From NCBI GenBank assembly GCA_025345505.1, contig JANVCC010010406.1, positions 18,119,825 to 18,183,824 on the forward strand: 64,000 bases of DNA. Reading direction: 5' to 3'. Of the stretch, positions 49,901 through 62,900 are shown in pieces (the first letter of the stretch is position 1; every line of letters starts with the position of its first letter). The translations under genes and the position numbers were made by a program. A model generated the notes under the pieces. It had not been told where the DNA came from, ran no database searches, and saw only the letters and a list, made by a program, of their open reading frames with translations. Source of the DNA: Todiramphus chloris collaris. Taxonomy: Eukaryota > Chordata > Aves > Coraciiformes > Alcedinidae.

Positions 49901-52714
49901 TGCCAAAGAGAGAAATCCCTCCTCTAAACTCCACTGATCTAGTAGCTTTTAACTACACTGGGAGCCTATGGCCACTTCCTCAGATGTGGATGTCTACACC
50001 ATAGGAATCTCCTTCCACCAGGTAAATTGCTTCCTGTGTGGTGCTGTGAATGAGTCAAAGTAATGCTTTGGTGCAGCTTTGTGTCTGGCCTGTCTCCAAG
50101 AAAAATCATCAGGTGAAGTTGTAGGAGCTGCAACAGTGATTGCTATTATTGGATTATCACTATGGGATTCACCTAGCATGTTGACTTATAGGCATGGATT
50201 ATTCTCGATCATCTCTCAAGAATAAAATGAGCAGACCTGAGAAAATAAAGTCATAAATACTACACTGTTCTCAAAATGTTCCTTCACCTCAGCTGTTTCA
50301 AACAAGTTTTATTGTTTCAAGCAGTTACTAGACTAACTCACATTTGGAGACAGCCAAGACATTAACATTCAAAAGAGGACTGAACATACCAGTGTGTTAA
50401 GCACAGTGGTTTAAGTCCTAGTTGAAAATATTGTACACTAGGAGACATTAACTCCAGTCTCATTTCAACAGTGGCTTGCATTGCCAAAAAGAGCACACAC
50501 ATCAAAATCATAACTGCGTGAAAACTAAGGATACAACCTCCAGGTGAGCAGCTGTAACTTTCAAAAATGTTGCTTGTGGTTGTCTGACCATATCTCTTAC
50601 TGTTTTGTGTCCACTATTCTTAAGACACTGCAATAGGAATAATTCAACTTCTTAAAAAATATGCTATATATTCACAAACATTTTCAGAACTGACTGTAAC
50701 CAGCTGAGACATTTTTAAAGGTGACAACTCTGTTTTGTTTTTTGTTCCAGTTGGTAAACTTGGAGTGAGTCTCTGATACCGCTTAAAACCTTTGCATGTG
50801 TGCAGAAAAAAAAATAAAATATTGAATTCAGTGACTCAATGTATTTCAGGTGTGAGGAATGGCAGAGCAGGGAATTTAACATTTGTCATATGTTTTCCTG
50901 GCTATGACCCTAATATACAAGTTACTGTTCATCCATCTGTGAGCTATCTTCTCTCTGCCTCTCTACTCTTTTCCCCTCTCACTTTCCAGACCTAAGGACT
51001 AAATTAAAAAACAAAGAGAAGATGTTGAATTTTCATCGATCTGAAGTAGAAAGTACTTGAATCTTAGGAAATTTAGGTAGGAAAACCGATATACAATCCA
51101 TAACCTGTGTAAAAACACTTTCACAGTCTATACACTAATACGTTTGTAAAGTAAGCATTTCATGATTGCTAACCACTATACTTTCCAGTGCAGGTCTCCT
51201 GTCTACTCAACACAGCTAAAATTGAAGACAGGAATATAGGTCTGATAAGACCACCACCTCGGACTGCTTTTGGAGCTTTCCTTTTTTTAGAACAAATGAC
51301 ATTTCTCTTCAGCGCTCAGGCTGGCATAAAGGGGCCAGAGCTTCTTAATGTGCAGTTTCATTTACAGAACATTGACATTAAAGTTTGTTTAAATCACATT
51401 TCTTAACTTGTTCTTTCTGGGATACTTGAGGATCACAGAGCTCCTGTGCCTCTCCTTCCTTCTGGAGTTGCTTTATAGATATATAGATACAAAGATATGT
51501 GTATGTATTTGTTAGATGGGGAAGCTTTCATAATTGCAGTTCTGGGTGCATGTATTGGTGATTAAGAAGAGATGTTTTATGACATTTTTCCTGACTGGCA
51601 GGAGCAAAGTAAGACTGTTAATAAATTTAGATTCAGCAGTACTGCCCAGATTTCTTGGCTAGAGGGCATGTTCTTGTGCTTCAGCCATGGAGCGCATCTG
51701 TACCAGACACTGCAACACTGGGCAGAGGAGTATAATGCATATAAGTTAGTCTAAGAAATATTATTACAAGACATAGAACTCATCACATGATAAATTAACC
51801 GGCTTCTTATTCAGGGACCGTTTGATTATGCTTAAAGCCTTTTCTTGCCATGCATATTGTGGATATTCCTGTAATAATTAGTTAGGGCAATATTCTATCG
51901 GTGTTCTTAAAACTCTAGATTCCTGTCCTGTTTTCTCTGATGACAGATTTATATTTTCTCTTTTCAGTCAAAGAGCTTAGGAGATGCACTTAATCATTTC
52001 TGCCCTTAACGGACAGTCTCTTATCCTTCTTTCTGTTGAAAAGGATATTTCCTTGACTCTTTGCCCTCATCACTAAAGTACTTTGAAAATCGGTGTGTTT
52101 GGGCTGTCTGCAGGCACAGGGAGATTGTCAAATATAAGCCCTACTGCTATGTGACATTATTAAACATACCTATCCTTTCTTCATTCAGTTAGGCTTTTGG
52201 GAAATATTTATGTATTGAATTTCACAGGACAAAATCTAATTTCTCTAATATTGTAGATTATAATGCAAAGGAAGATGAATTTCAAGTGAAATGCTAGCAA
52301 TATCAAGATGGGCTTCATGTGAAAAAAATCCCATCTCCAGACACAAAATGTCTGAGCACTCTGAAGTACTTACAAACACATCCACAAATGTTTGGGAAGG
52401 CTGATGATTTGGATTTCTCATGAGGCATTGTTTAGAAGGCAGAATTAACCTACACTACTGCATGCTATGCAGGAATGAGCAGCAGCAGCCTTGAAAAAAA
52501 GAAAATGTTTTCAGAATGTAGCCTGAACACTTTCTCAGCAACACAAGACCTTACTAAACTCATTTCACTGCTTTTCATAAGGTAGGCACAGCAAGCCGGA
52601 GGTTGTTCTGTTTTGATGCTATCTCATAGTCTCACAATTGAGGAGGCTAAAAGCCGCCTCCAGTTGTTGGGCTGCAGTTGTTGACTTTGAATTTTTATCT
52701 CACAGAATGCATTT
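46913..52714. other. Unique AT-rich DNA, nothing recognised
   Basis: No gene, RNA or interspersed repeat was recognised over 5.8 kb. A C8 run with one interruption lies near 47727. Open frames are short and scattered on both strands. Confidence 0.6.
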
Positions 52715-53181
52715 ATGGAGTCATAAAGTCATGGAATTATTCTGTTTGGAAGAGCCCATCAAGACCAAGTCCAACCTGATCCCACCACTAAAACATGTCT
52801 CTAAGCACCACATCTACATGCCTTTTAAATACCTCCAGGCACAGTGACTCCACCATTTCCATAGGCAGCCTTTTCCAGTGTTTTAGAATGCTTTCTGTGA
52901 AGATTTTTTTTCCTAATATCCAACTTACACTTCTCCTGGTGCAGTTTGAGGCTGTTTCCTCTTGTCCTATCATTTCTTTCAGGAGAGAACAGATTAACTC
53001 CCATCTCACTACAACCTCCTTTCAGGTAGTTGTACAGAGTGATAAGGTCTCCCCAGAGCCTCCTTTTCTCCAGGCTAAACAAGCCCAGTTTCTTCACCCG
53101 CTCCTCATAAGACTTGTTCTCTGGACACTTCACCAGCTTCGTTGGCCTTCTTTGGACATGCTCTGACACCTCAGTGTCCTT
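52715..53181 (-). mobile_element. CR1 LINE 3' fragment within the inverted duplication
   Basis: A minus-strand CR1 fragment. Its 53181-52783 part is nearly identical to 29232-29630 (same [24 protein letters not shown] block, same A8 frameshift). Its last 70 bp (52782-52715) are a different CR1 3' end (ggatcaggttggacttgg and a tail with ccatgactttatgact). The 5' edge at 53181 meets sequence that is not CR1. The word tgcattt occurs at 52708-52714 and 53727-53733, bracketing the CR1 piece together with the 551-bp non-CR1 segment. It could be a 7-bp target duplication or chance. Confidence 0.9.
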
Positions 53182-53732
53182 TGCAGAAGTTCAAATCACT
53201 TTCAGAAACACAAAGTCTTTTCAGCCCCTACTATAAAAACGGTGAAAAGCCTCACAGGCTGCTTTGAGAGAGACCAGGATGATTTCTGCCCTACTTCCAC
53301 AACACAGTGTCTTTTGACTCTTTTTTATCCCTCCTCTTTGCACACACAGTTTGTATGCAAACGCATCTTCCCCTAGGAGAGAGAAGTGTGGCCATGTATC
53401 AAAAAAAGTTTTTCAATGCCTGACAACATCAAAGGACGTAGGCAAGGCTGATTTAAATTTTGGATTATGTCTCCAAATGAATAGATGTCATAATCATTGA
53501 TCCTGTAAGAGTAGGCAGTGTACGTGAGGGATACATAGAACACTGCCCCACTCTACAATATCCCTACACTCTTCCAAATTACACTTGGTACTAGGCACAG
53601 TAAGATCAATTTTACTTTAATTCCAGTGGCTAGCAAGGCATTATTTTGAACTTGTCCTGTCTAGCCAAAAAGTCTTTAGTGCTGCTGAAGAAATTGTATG
53701 TGCCATACTAATATTTACTACAGTACTGCATT
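52783..53732 (-). repeat. 950-bp inverted duplication, right copy
   Basis: The reverse-complement partner of 28681-29630, of equal length and about 99% identical. Of the mismatches I found, four are CpG in the left copy and TpG or CpA here (left-copy words gatcgatg, ttcgatac, acacgg, gcgtac). The other differences include a T/A change that alters one CR1 codon (V in the left copy, E here). Beyond 53732 the sequence is a TAATAATAA-rich unique flank with no counterpart at 28 kb. Confidence 0.95.
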
Positions 53733-54246
53733 TCAGTAATAAATAATAATAATTAGCATACAGAAAAGTCTTGTAAAACATTTTCCTAATGCACTATTTA
53801 ACATAGCCATAAAATCTGCTCCCAAAACCTAGTGTGATGAGAGTGATGCTGGGAAGGGGGATATTGCATATCTGGATTATAATTTTAATATAAGAAAGCA
53901 CCTTATTATGTATTTGTTAAATAGTCAAAAGCATAGGCAGTCAACCTTCTTTTTCTAAAAGAAAACACTCAGATAACCCAGAAATATTGTAGTCATTAAG
54001 AACCCAGTTACACCAAATGCTAAAATACTGAGGGTCAATCACGTGTTAGACCACAGCATATGTCTTAAATGTAATTTTTTTTTCCACATAACTCGTTAAA
54101 TTTTGTTAGCAATATCATGGACATGTTCTTAAAACATATAGTTTTCTTTTAGCATGAAATAAACCTAATTTTGAAAAAAAAATCCTTGTAGTGTCTCTAC
54201 TGTGTAGTGTATTAGTCACCCTATCCTTTACAGATTAAGCTCTTTG

Positions 54247-54522
54247 GCATTATAGGAGAAATCATCTGCTACACACTGGCATCAACCAAAAGCAGATTCA
54301 TAAACTCTGCCCTTAATCTCTCTTTCAGTTTTCTTCCAATTAGAAACAATCTTTTGCTGATACTCTAATTAATACTTACACATTAAAATATTAAGCATTA
54401 TAGCAGAAATCATCTGTTATATTCTCGCGTAAAGCAAAACTCGGTTTGTAAGCCCTTGCCCTTAATCTTTCTTTCAATTTTCTTCCATTTAAAAACAATC
54501 TTTCCCCAATACTCTAATTAAT
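54247..54522. repeat. Diverged ~148-bp tandem duplication
   Basis: Two head-to-tail units: 54247-54373 (starting gcattataggagaaatcatc) and 54395-54522 (starting gcattatagcagaaatcatc). They are followed in parallel by ...gcccttaatct.tctttca.ttttcttcca and both end actctaattaat. The spacing is 148-149 bp. Identity is roughly 75-80% by eye, so the duplication is old. It does not match a repeat family I know. Confidence 0.88.
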
Positions 54523-56261
54523 GCAAATGATATTCATGATTAGTTAGTATTATGCTAATCTGAGCCACAAATTTACCTAAATCTACATGGTGTTGTCTGA
54601 GTACCAGATTGCTTTGGGTTTCTAAGCAAAATTACATTAGCCTGCCAGCTGTACAAAACACCATGATAGAGTAGAAATCCAAGCAAATCATCAAGATTAC
54701 ATTAGTTTTGTTTCTTAATGAACAACTGTTTGCATTAGGGATTACAGACAAATTATGGTTTTCCTCTCTGTACCCAGGCAGCCAGGCATCTGTTGAGAAG
54801 TTTCATTTTTTTCCTGACTATCCCTAAATAGATTGAGGAGAGCTAAGGCAAAGACATGGGTCTAATATTTCACATAATTGAATTTTTTCCATTGCAAAGC
54901 AATCACCACTCTGGGGCTCACTGCTAACCTCAAATTTCTCTCTTCCACTGCTGCCTGGAATGTGGGAGAAACCTGAGTGTTGGTTTGGATTTTTTTATAA
55001 GGTATCAGTCACCTAGCTTCTCCTCCTACAGAAGCAGATTAGGTACTTTAGAGCCATACCTGCTTACCGCTACACTTCAAGACCGTTTCCAAAACCATGC
55101 TGTTGCAGTTACTGCTGCTCTGATATAAAGTGTGCTATCAAAAAGCATCACGTGTGGAAAACAGAGCATTGGGTTTATGCTTCATACAGTCTGCATTAAC
55201 AGCACACGCAGGGAAACCGAGCTATGCAAAACTGGGAGATAATGAACATGGTACCACCAAGACTGCTAATCTTTAAAATGTAACAACGAAGCAGTTTTGT
55301 GTACGTACACAATTTCGCAGCCTCTTCAAGTTTGTCCCTGTTTCATGTCAAACTGCTGTAATGTGGTTGTTATTATGTTCTGCTTGATTTAATTACGGTC
55401 CTAGTGTACAGGTTTACTCATTCTTCCATGCACTAATCTCGTCTGCAGAACTCACACTGTGACAGCTCATTATTGTTGGCAAAAATGTAGGACGCTGATA
55501 GGAACAGAAATGCTCTGATACGTTCATCATTGTGTATCAAGGCCTCCTGATTACAAGATACAAGTAATGAGTTAATTGTGGATCTATCTGTAGAGTGCAG
55601 GACAGTAAAAAGTGGGTAAATCACCATCCATGTCGTGAATGACAACACCAAGGACCAGCAAAATAATTCTGGGCAATTTCTTTCCTTATGTCAAATCCTG
55701 TGCTAATATTACAACTCCTTTTTGGCCTCTCCAGAGCATCCACTGTATACTCAAGTGCACCAAAGGGCACTGCCACTGTTGTGGAATTTATTCAGAAGCT
55801 CTACCTGAATATACTCTGGAACACAACCTCCCTTTCACTTCCATCAAATGGTCAGTTTAAATACTTTTTAATTAATTATAGAAACAACATAAAAAGTAAA
55901 GAAGAAATAATTTAAAGTGATAGATCTTTTCTTTTTAGAGGTTATAATGCTCCAGATTTTCTTCTGTCTCTTTCAGGTTTCTTGTTGCTACATACTGAAG
56001 AAAAAGACCACTCTAAATCTGGTTTTGTATGCTGAAAAAATGAAACAAATCTAAAAATATCTGCATACAAAGTCTAAACAAATGTTACTAAGGCTATTAT
56101 GTTATAAAACCATTTGAGAATTTAAGGAAAAGTCCATGTGACTTCCAAAATGCTTTGGAAAAACAATATTTATTAGGATATCTTTGTCTGAAACAACTGA
56201 GTTGCAGTTCTGTCTTCACTGGGTCTTATTAAATGCAGCAGTTTAAATTGGAGCAAGATGA

Positions 56262-56417
56262 AATCAGGCCTTCTACTTGGAAAGGTGCCTAAAAGCTAAT
56301 ACAGATGACTGTTTTCCCCTCCATGCTTGTCACATTTGGTACTTCTTTATGGATGTTTACGTTTTTGCTGTTGACAATATATCCAGAAAATTAAAATAGT
56401 CACTAAAATTAATCAAA
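56262..56417 (+). repeat. Inverted repeat, left arm
   Basis: About 155 bp that matches the reverse complement of 57494-57643 at roughly 85% identity. Shared words include aatcaggcc, gaaaggtgcctaa, acagatgactgttttcccct, cacatttggtac, tttttgctgttga and agtcactaaaatta. The arms are 1.08 kb apart. It is either two opposed copies of an unnamed old repeat or a local inverted duplication. Confidence 0.88.
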
Positions 56418-57493
56418 GAGGTGACAATCTTCACATTAGATACCAGGAAACTTCCAATTACACATCAGTATCATTTGAGATGGAGAGATCTACAAATACA
56501 AAAATACCAGGCTTTATATCATGGACATGAAATTATTCACTCCGAGAATAAATAAGATGTTTCAGAGCTTAAAACCCCCTACAATTTCTGCTGTGGTAAG
56601 TGACACTGATAAGGCAATGAGATGGACTGAAAATCTGAATGGCTATATGCTACTCAGTGTAGACAGTTTGTCAAGTTAATGACATATCAGTTTGCTTATT
56701 GATTTGTAGAAGAACACTAGCAATTAACTATATTCTGCTCTATCACTTGTCAGTGAGATACCTTGAAATAACTCTAGTAGCACAATGGAAAAACATCTGG
56801 ATGAAGTGGTCTGAAGATCACTGTACTACCTAAGAGCTTTAGTAATTCACAACTGAATTGCTATTAATACGTTCACTTTGTTCTAGTGTAAGTTTTTGGA
56901 CCAGTAATGTAATTTACCTGAGCAAGAATAAAAGGATTTTCTCTCCCTTCTCTCGCTAACAAATACTCCTTATCTAAAGCAGTATCAGCCTTAGATGAAA
57001 CTCATTAATTTTTCCCCTCCAGAATTATTTGCAAGTTCATAGCTAGTTTGGTTGAAAATAACAGAATTTTATGAAAAGCCGTAACATGAAATTTGAGTCA
57101 GATGCTTCACTGACAGCATTAAAGTGAAAAGTACACTGGAGTCATGGTACTTCTGGTGGGAATCAACTGAAATGGGCCACTGAAGACTTTATTATGAAGC
57201 AAATGGCTAATTGAGTTTAGATTCTTCTTCATGAGTCTTCACCTGCCACTCTAAATTGCTAATTTTCAATACCAAGGACAGAAAATCCATGGGCTTTAGG
57301 ACTGTGCTATACCCCTGTAGAGCTGGAGTTCAAGCCCAGGCAGGAAGTGGAAGCCAGTGCTGCTGCATCTGCCATGGGTACTTGGTGCTTGGATAGATGC
57401 CATCCTTCAGGTCAGACACCGGTCTTTTCTATTTATAGACAATAATACACATTCCAGATTTTCTTCTGTCTCTTTTAATTTTCTTGCTAATAC

Positions 57494-57643
57494 CTTGACT
57501 AATTTTAGTGACTATTGCATTTTTCTGAATATATTATCAACAGCAAAAACAAAGCACATATAGATGTACCAAATGTGGCAAATACGGAGGGGAAAACAGT
57601 CATCTGTACTAGCTCTTAGGCACCTTTCTAAGAGGGCCTGATT
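57494..57643 (-). repeat. Inverted repeat, right arm
   Basis: The reverse-complement partner of 56262-56417. On its left it is preceded by ccagattttcttctgtctct (about 57452), which also occurs in direct orientation at about 55952. The two loci therefore share one block in direct and one in inverted order, as expected from a rearranged duplication. Confidence 0.88.
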
Positions 57644-59787
57644 CACTGAATAACTTCTAATGTTGAATCCATGAATATTCATTAAAAAGTAAATTCGATG
57701 GGCTGGACAAATAACCTCACAATATGTTTGTGCAGACTTATGCAGACTGTATACTCCTTTCTTAGTGTGACAGCTGTTAAAACCAGGGAAAAGACTGTTC
57801 TATAAGAGCAATTGCTGATGAAATAAGAAACTGTAGTGGTATGGTGGGCAGCAGACAGACAAACAAACAAACAAGCAATCAAACACCACCACCACCATTG
57901 TCCCAGTATTATCAAAGATGAATTGAGAATTCCTGATTTGCAAACACAGGTACAGGAACAATATGGGGGCTGGGAAGATGAGGCAATAAGCTCTGTTTAA
58001 GAAACATCAGCATGTCTGCAAAGATTTTCTGACAGACAAAAACCTCATCTGGCTTCCAGAGTGGTGCAATAAATGTCAGTCGTTTCTGAAAGTATCTTAA
58101 CTTTTACTTTGAGGTAGCGTAGTGATGCCTGCCTATGTGGAAACAGCATAGTTAGTTATTTCCAGTGAAAGACTCTTGTAGAATATCCTTTTGTGGTTAA
58201 CTAACAGGTAATTTTAAAGATAATTTAAAAGCAGAGCTCCTCAAAATCTGAAGAATTAAAGAAAGGTAGTTGGAACAAACAAACATGAGTCTGCCAGAGC
58301 AAAAGAAATATGGCTAGCTATATAGGACAAATCAGCAACACAATAGGAAGCATTTCATACATTAAAGTGGTTTAGTTTAAAAGCCCAGTATCCTCTATTT
58401 ATTTTTAAATGGAACATACCTGCTATGTTGTACCCACAACTCTCAATACCAAGAGGTTTTGGTAACAGATTTCTTTTACAGAGTGCTTGCCCTAAATGTA
58501 AGACTACATAACTTTATTGGATCAAACTTATTACATGGAAGAAAGCAAAAGTCTTTATTATATGGAAGAAATCATACCCCATATGTCACATTTCTTGAGC
58601 ACTGGGAAAACTTAACAACCTGTCTAACCTCTCTGTATACATTCTTTCTTTGACTTACAAAGAATACCATTCACTTCTATTAGGAGGTAATATTCTTTGA
58701 GATTCCCTGAGAAGTGAGTTATCATTTAAAAGGATGCTACATAGAAAATTTCCCCCAGGAGTACTAAATGTCTTTAAGAAATGGACATTTCACAAGGGCA
58801 GTTTAAGATTTGACATTTTACATAGAAATTCTGCTTAGGAAAATCATCGTACACACATGCTAGTGCAAGGACAAAAGAACTTAAATATTTACATGACACT
58901 GCAAGGTACAAGATCTGTTAAAATATTTGAGTGTGTGCTTTTCTTTAGAATTCTGAACAGCTGTAGTAAAATTTTCAAGAGAGTTAACAGTGTCACTATA
59001 TAACTGCACAGAGTGGTAACTTCACTAGTAGCAGCTGATAAAGAAAACAAAAGTTACTGCCTAATCATATTGGGTTTACAGGTTTGAAAGAGCTGATTTG
59101 ATTTGTTCTCAAAGCAGTTTTTACTTCTTTAAACTGTCTTTGTCATGATACTATAATCTGAGACATCCTATGTCAGTTGCAGCTAATACCTAGCCATCTC
59201 TTAGTGCTGGCAAGTACTAACGGATTGACTTCTCACCTCTTTTTTTCCATTAGTAATTTTTATTTCTAATTTAAATAGCAAAAAGAAATTGCAGAAACCT
59301 TCACCTATCTGCCTTTATTTTTGGTCTTCCATTTCTTTACTGAATTTGCTTTAATACAAGATTTTAGAAGCAGTATCTTACACCTGGAGACTGAAAATAT
59401 CTCTTAAGGAGTAAATATGGTTCCATTTTTGACAGAATTTTCAATCTATCAGTGTTAAGAGTGTAAAAAACTCAGCTTTATTTCTTCAGAATTTTCACTC
59501 GACAATCATCCAATAACATTAGAGACCAATTACCATACATTTCATCTAGAAAATGACCCTTTTTTGGTTTTGCATAAGAAAATCTTTGGCACAAAGAAAA
59601 CGGCTACCTGAAAAAAACAGGAAAGTGAAAGAAGAGACTGCTAACTTCAGAACAGAAAAAGCAACTTTACTGTGAGTTACATAAGATTTCTTTAGGTCCT
59701 ACAGAAATTCAGCAAGGTGCCATAACTTCATTGGCACACGCATTTCCTAAATCATAGCATAAGTTCAGATAAGTTAAAAAGGAAATT

Positions 59788-59793
59788 TTTATT
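59788..59793 (-). promoter_or_regulatory. Candidate polyadenylation signal AATAAA (minus strand)
   Basis: TTTATT on the plus strand, reading ttcaataaaaa on the minus strand. A GT-containing word (gcgtgtgcc, minus strand) follows about 50 bp downstream. It would mark the end of the hypothetical 3' UTR. Such hexamers are common by chance in AT-rich DNA. Confidence 0.3.
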
Positions 59794-59981
59794 GAACATA
59801 TGAAATACCAATGTTAATTACATCTTGAATACTTGTATAAATTATAGACACATTGCATCTTACATGCTGTAGAAGCATGCCTTAGAATTAGTCACTTTCT
59901 TCAGATTTCGGTGAACTTTGGATCACACCTTAAGCCAACACAATGTATGCCTATTTTAGCCATGCAGTCACATACACACAA

Positions 59982-59997
59982 ATATATATATATATAT
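59982..59997. repeat. (AT)8 microsatellite
   Basis: Eight AT dinucleotides after cacacaa. Likely length-polymorphic. Confidence 0.9.
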
Positions 59998-62900
59998 GAC
60001 ATTGTTGATGTATGACTTTCTCCATAAGAAAACCGTTAACATGGCCAGAATGAGCAGACAAAAAGAGGCACTGTCAGACTCTTCCTGGGTGTAAGTATGA
60101 AGCACAAGTAGAAGTTTTTCCACTCAGAAGGTGCTGCAACTGCTAACACCTCACAGTAGCAAATCTAACTGGAAACACATAGCTAACATGCGAAGGACTG
60201 AAAGGAAAAAGACACAGAGGAATAAGAAAAATATGTGTTTGTAAATAAGGACAAGTATCTTTTTCTTGGTTAAAGGGACAATTTTTTTAAAAAAACAATA
60301 ATAAAGAAGTATTAAACTTGAAGAACAGCACCTTCATCCTACACTAGTGTATACTGTTAGCATTTAAACTCCTTGATACTTCTAGGTTTTTCCCTTGATG
60401 AAGGAAAATTATTACGTTGTTCCATAATGAAAAACATTTTAGAAAAAAAGCGTTCACTCACATTTTACAGTTCTCCAGACAGATTTTTCTGATTTTAAAC
60501 AATCTAAATCTGCGTAATACTGAGTATATATAGTACCTGATACAGATACTTATTATAGACTGAAATGTAACTGGTCTGAGCAAAAATGAAAAATCAAATA
60601 CTTATAGTATCTCATAAACATATACAGCATGTCTTAAAAAAGACAACTTTTGGCTAATCATTCAGAATAACCATGCTATAGTTAATAAAGGATCTTGCAG
60701 TAAGCTATGCACACTCTTTGCATTTTTGTGTAAGTAAGGAAAACCCAACAACAGATTACAAATATAACCTTGAGCTAACCCTTCCTTTTACCCACTCCTC
60801 CCCCTGAAATTTATAGAATTAAGATATTGTGTTCTAGGTCCATGAATAAGCACAGCATGTTCAATATGTCCACAGTTATACTGACATTTGTTTCTAAATC
60901 ATTTAATTAAAAGTCATTATTGAGAACAAAGGATTCATTAACAAGCTGTACATCTGAACAACTGATGGAGTTGTTATGAATACCATTTTAATTCAAATTA
61001 GAAAACTGCACAGATGTGCTGCTGCAAAATATTGACATACTGCAACTCCCTTGGAATGTGATTAACATTTGTGTTAAACCAAAAAGCACATTAAAACCTG
61101 GATTTACTAATAAATGCAGGATTGGTATAATTCTTTTAATGCTGAAGTATAACATCTAGATTGTTATTATTTTTATCTCCATTGGGATCATATGCCCTAT
61201 TAATGCAGCCTTAATACTATGTGAAATTTCTCTTTTCAAAATTATTTCTTTCTGAAAGTGAAAATACAGAGTAGAATAGAAAAGTGATAAACTTTGTAAT
61301 GACAAACTTTTTGTTCCAAGATTTTGTTATGATGTTTTTAATCAGAAGATCAAGCCATTAGGCAAAATAAAATCTTTGCAACAATTCAGAATGTCCTAGA
61401 TGTCTCTGGATTGTCCTTAACACAAACCCGTGATTTCAGTACTTTTTTCCAACAGATTTGAATAGACATACTATTCTTCATTCTCTATCTCTACTGCACA
61501 TGCATGTGTGTATGTGTACAAAACCAGGGTTTTCAGATTAGGAAGAAGTGATTTTTTACAATATGTTTTTATACACTAGAGATTTGCACATAAGTGATCT
61601 GACAATCAGAAATATACATTCAGACTTTCGCACAGATTTAATAAAATAATTGGAAATATTTGGAAACCTTCCCCACAAGAAAAAACACAGCAGCCATACC
61701 ACGAAGTTCTGTAAATAGCTACTTAGATTTGAATTCTGAAATCTGTAAAGTCAATGACAAAACACCATATGACTGTAATCCCAAACTAACTCTTTGCCAT
61801 TAATGAAGAGACAGTATAAAATAACTGATGTTTCTACAGGTATCATGCCATCAATCACCCTTATCATCATTCCTACTCACTTTATAAATGGATATTTTTC
61901 AATTAAAAAATTCTAGAGTATTTGCCAGCTGTACTGAACAGTACTTGATATATAGCTTATGTCTCTTCACTGACTATGTTCTTCCCCCCACCACAAAGTT
62001 AAATGCAAAAATATGAAGCATTACATCACATCACAACCATCTAAAAGACTGAGATAATAAGTTAAAAATTACCAATATATTTAGCATTATTTAATTAAAT
62101 AAAAGTTTACTTTTGTTTGCACTTGGTTGTTTACTGCATCCTCAGTAAAACTTTTACCATCTTATGTTTTAGTAAATATGCCCATATTCACGAGAACACA
62201 GATGGAGAGGGTGTGTAATTTCTGTTTGTTTGAGTTTTCCACAATCCCAATCAAATTGTTATTATGGTAGCTAAATAAAATAATCTGAATGAAATAAACA
62301 GTAAGATAGGAAAGAATAGAGTGGTACTAGAATACCACAGGTGGATAACACAGACTTTAATCACTGAATGCTCATTCAACTGAATTTAAAGTGAAAGACA
62401 GCATGTTGTTTTTCAGAGAACAGTTTCAAATTTAATTTTTTTAATTTAAAATGAAGCTGGTTTTGTTGTAATTTTCAAGCTAAATTTAATGTTGAATATC
62501 CATGCTGCAAATAATTATAAAATAGATAATCTTGTCTAAGTTTTGTAATGCTGTCTGTCATAAGAGCATTTGTTAATGAACTTTTTTATAACTATGAGTA
62601 ACCATCTTAATACACTATTTCCTGTTCCCCACAAGACATTTGCTATTCAGTGTTTAAAATCATGCAGGAAAAGCAGATGCAGAAAACCAAAGAAGTCTGC
62701 CTTTACTGTTTTTTCACTCAGAGGTCTTAAGGTTTTCCTTATAATGCATGTTCCTGATAGGAATTTATTATTAAAAAAAAAGTATACAATAACCTCTATG
62801 GTATTAAGTGGTACTTTTTTATGGCATTGCAGCATAAGATACTTCTTCTTTGGGTTTACCTTAGATTCTACAAGTGCAAATTTATAAATTAGAAATGTGA

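Larger units (their letters stand above)
53733..59760. other. Unique AT-rich DNA with two internal duplications
   Basis: No gene or known transposon was recognised over 6 kb. The 148-bp tandem duplication and the inverted repeat are listed separately. The segment 54520-54800 contains an octamer-like word (attatgctaat), ATTAG/TAATG words and a CAGCTG E-box. It could be a conserved enhancer; alignment would be needed. Confidence 0.55.
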
